Assembly: GCA_023261465.1 (NCBI GenBank)
Contig: JAHFOW010000055.1
Span: 9,229-15,422 of the forward strand
DNA: 6,194 nucleotides
DNA from: Planctomycetota bacterium
Lineage (GTDB): Bacteria; Planctomycetota; Brocadiia; Brocadiales; Brocadiaceae
Direction of reading: 5' to 3'
The translations under genes and the position numbers were made by a program. Below the pieces are notes generated by a model. It did no database searches. It was not told the DNA's origin and saw only the letters and a program-made list of their open reading frames with translations. This document shows positions 6,073 through 6,194 of this stretch, piece by piece. Each line of letters starts with the position of its first letter. The stretch's first letter is position 1.

Positions 6073-6194
6073 CTACAACGCCTTCATGAACTCTACCAGG
6101 TCATCCATCTCCTGCTGGCTCAGGTGTGACGTCCTTCCATGCATGTCCTTCTCCGACACTGAGTTGTTGATCGTGTCATGCAACGTCCTTGCGC
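6073..6194 (-). CDS. C-terminus of a cytochrome c, probably peroxidase/MauG type (partial)
   Basis: The open frame enters from the right edge and ends at TAG (6075-6073), giving 40 residues with no start in the window. It reads ARTLHDTINNS, then SEKDMHGRTSH, then LSQQEMDDLVEFMKAL. An L-S-x-x-E-x-x-D-L-V-x-F-hydrophobic ending is the usual last helix of class I-like cytochrome c domains. The opening ARTL is what normally follows HDGR in di-haem cytochrome c peroxidase/MauG proteins, where the Leu-rich helix and a Met or His ligand come next. No CXXCH haem site falls within the visible part, so the haem count and true family are unknown. It would be periplasmic and act in electron transfer. The terminator 10 bases downstream confirms that the gene ends here. 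Confidence 0.75.
   Translation of the reverse strand, partial: ARTLHDTINNSVSEKDMHGRTSHLSQQEMDDLVEFMKAL

Overview
The window most resembles a Gram-negative, envelope-rich chromosome with many c-type cytochromes. A planctomycete of the anammox group (Brocadia/Kuenenia type) is my best guess. It rests on remembered similarity of the partial cytochrome C-terminus at the right edge and on the mixture of AT-rich genes with dispersed short repeats. No rRNA or marker gene is present, so the assignment is an inference. I see no CRISPR array, tRNA, complete transposon or phage gene.

Layout, left to right. (1) 35-1036 (+): an exported protein that looks like an outer-membrane beta-barrel, GC-rich compared with the genes further right. 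(2) 1115-1396 (+): a remnant of an aquaporin Z gene that has lost its first half and its second NPA pore motif. (3) 1397-1627: an intergenic stretch with a 13-bp hairpin, a tiny minus-strand ORF with an excellent Shine-Dalgarno, and a 10-bp-phased short repeat of a kind scattered through many genomes. (4) 1628-3550 (-): a membrane-bound sensor histidine kinase with an extracytoplasmic sensor region, HAMP, HisKA and HATPase domains. No response regulator is visible. (5) 3551-3781: the divergent intergenic region, AT-rich at its kinase end, with a possible kinase promoter and a 14-bp perfect palindrome. (6) 3782-5023 (+): a DUF445 (YjiN-like) membrane protein. (7) 5074-5856 (-): an exported transglutaminase-like cysteine protease fold protein, convergent with the DUF445 gene. 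(8) 6025-6062: a perfect 16-bp stem terminator that ends (9) 6073-6194 (-), the C-terminal 40 codons of a cytochrome c (cytochrome c peroxidase/MauG type is likely).

The genes do not form an obvious pathway. What they share is the cell envelope: outer-membrane barrel, water channel remnant, inner-membrane sensor kinase, DUF445 membrane protein, and exported transglutaminase and cytochrome. The left 1.4 kb differs in base composition and ends in a broken gene, which suggests an acquired and decaying segment. I found no convincing new multi-gene system. The best leads are the small ORF at 1485-1550, the palindrome at 3713-3726, the cysteine cluster in the kinase sensor and the aquaporin remnant.
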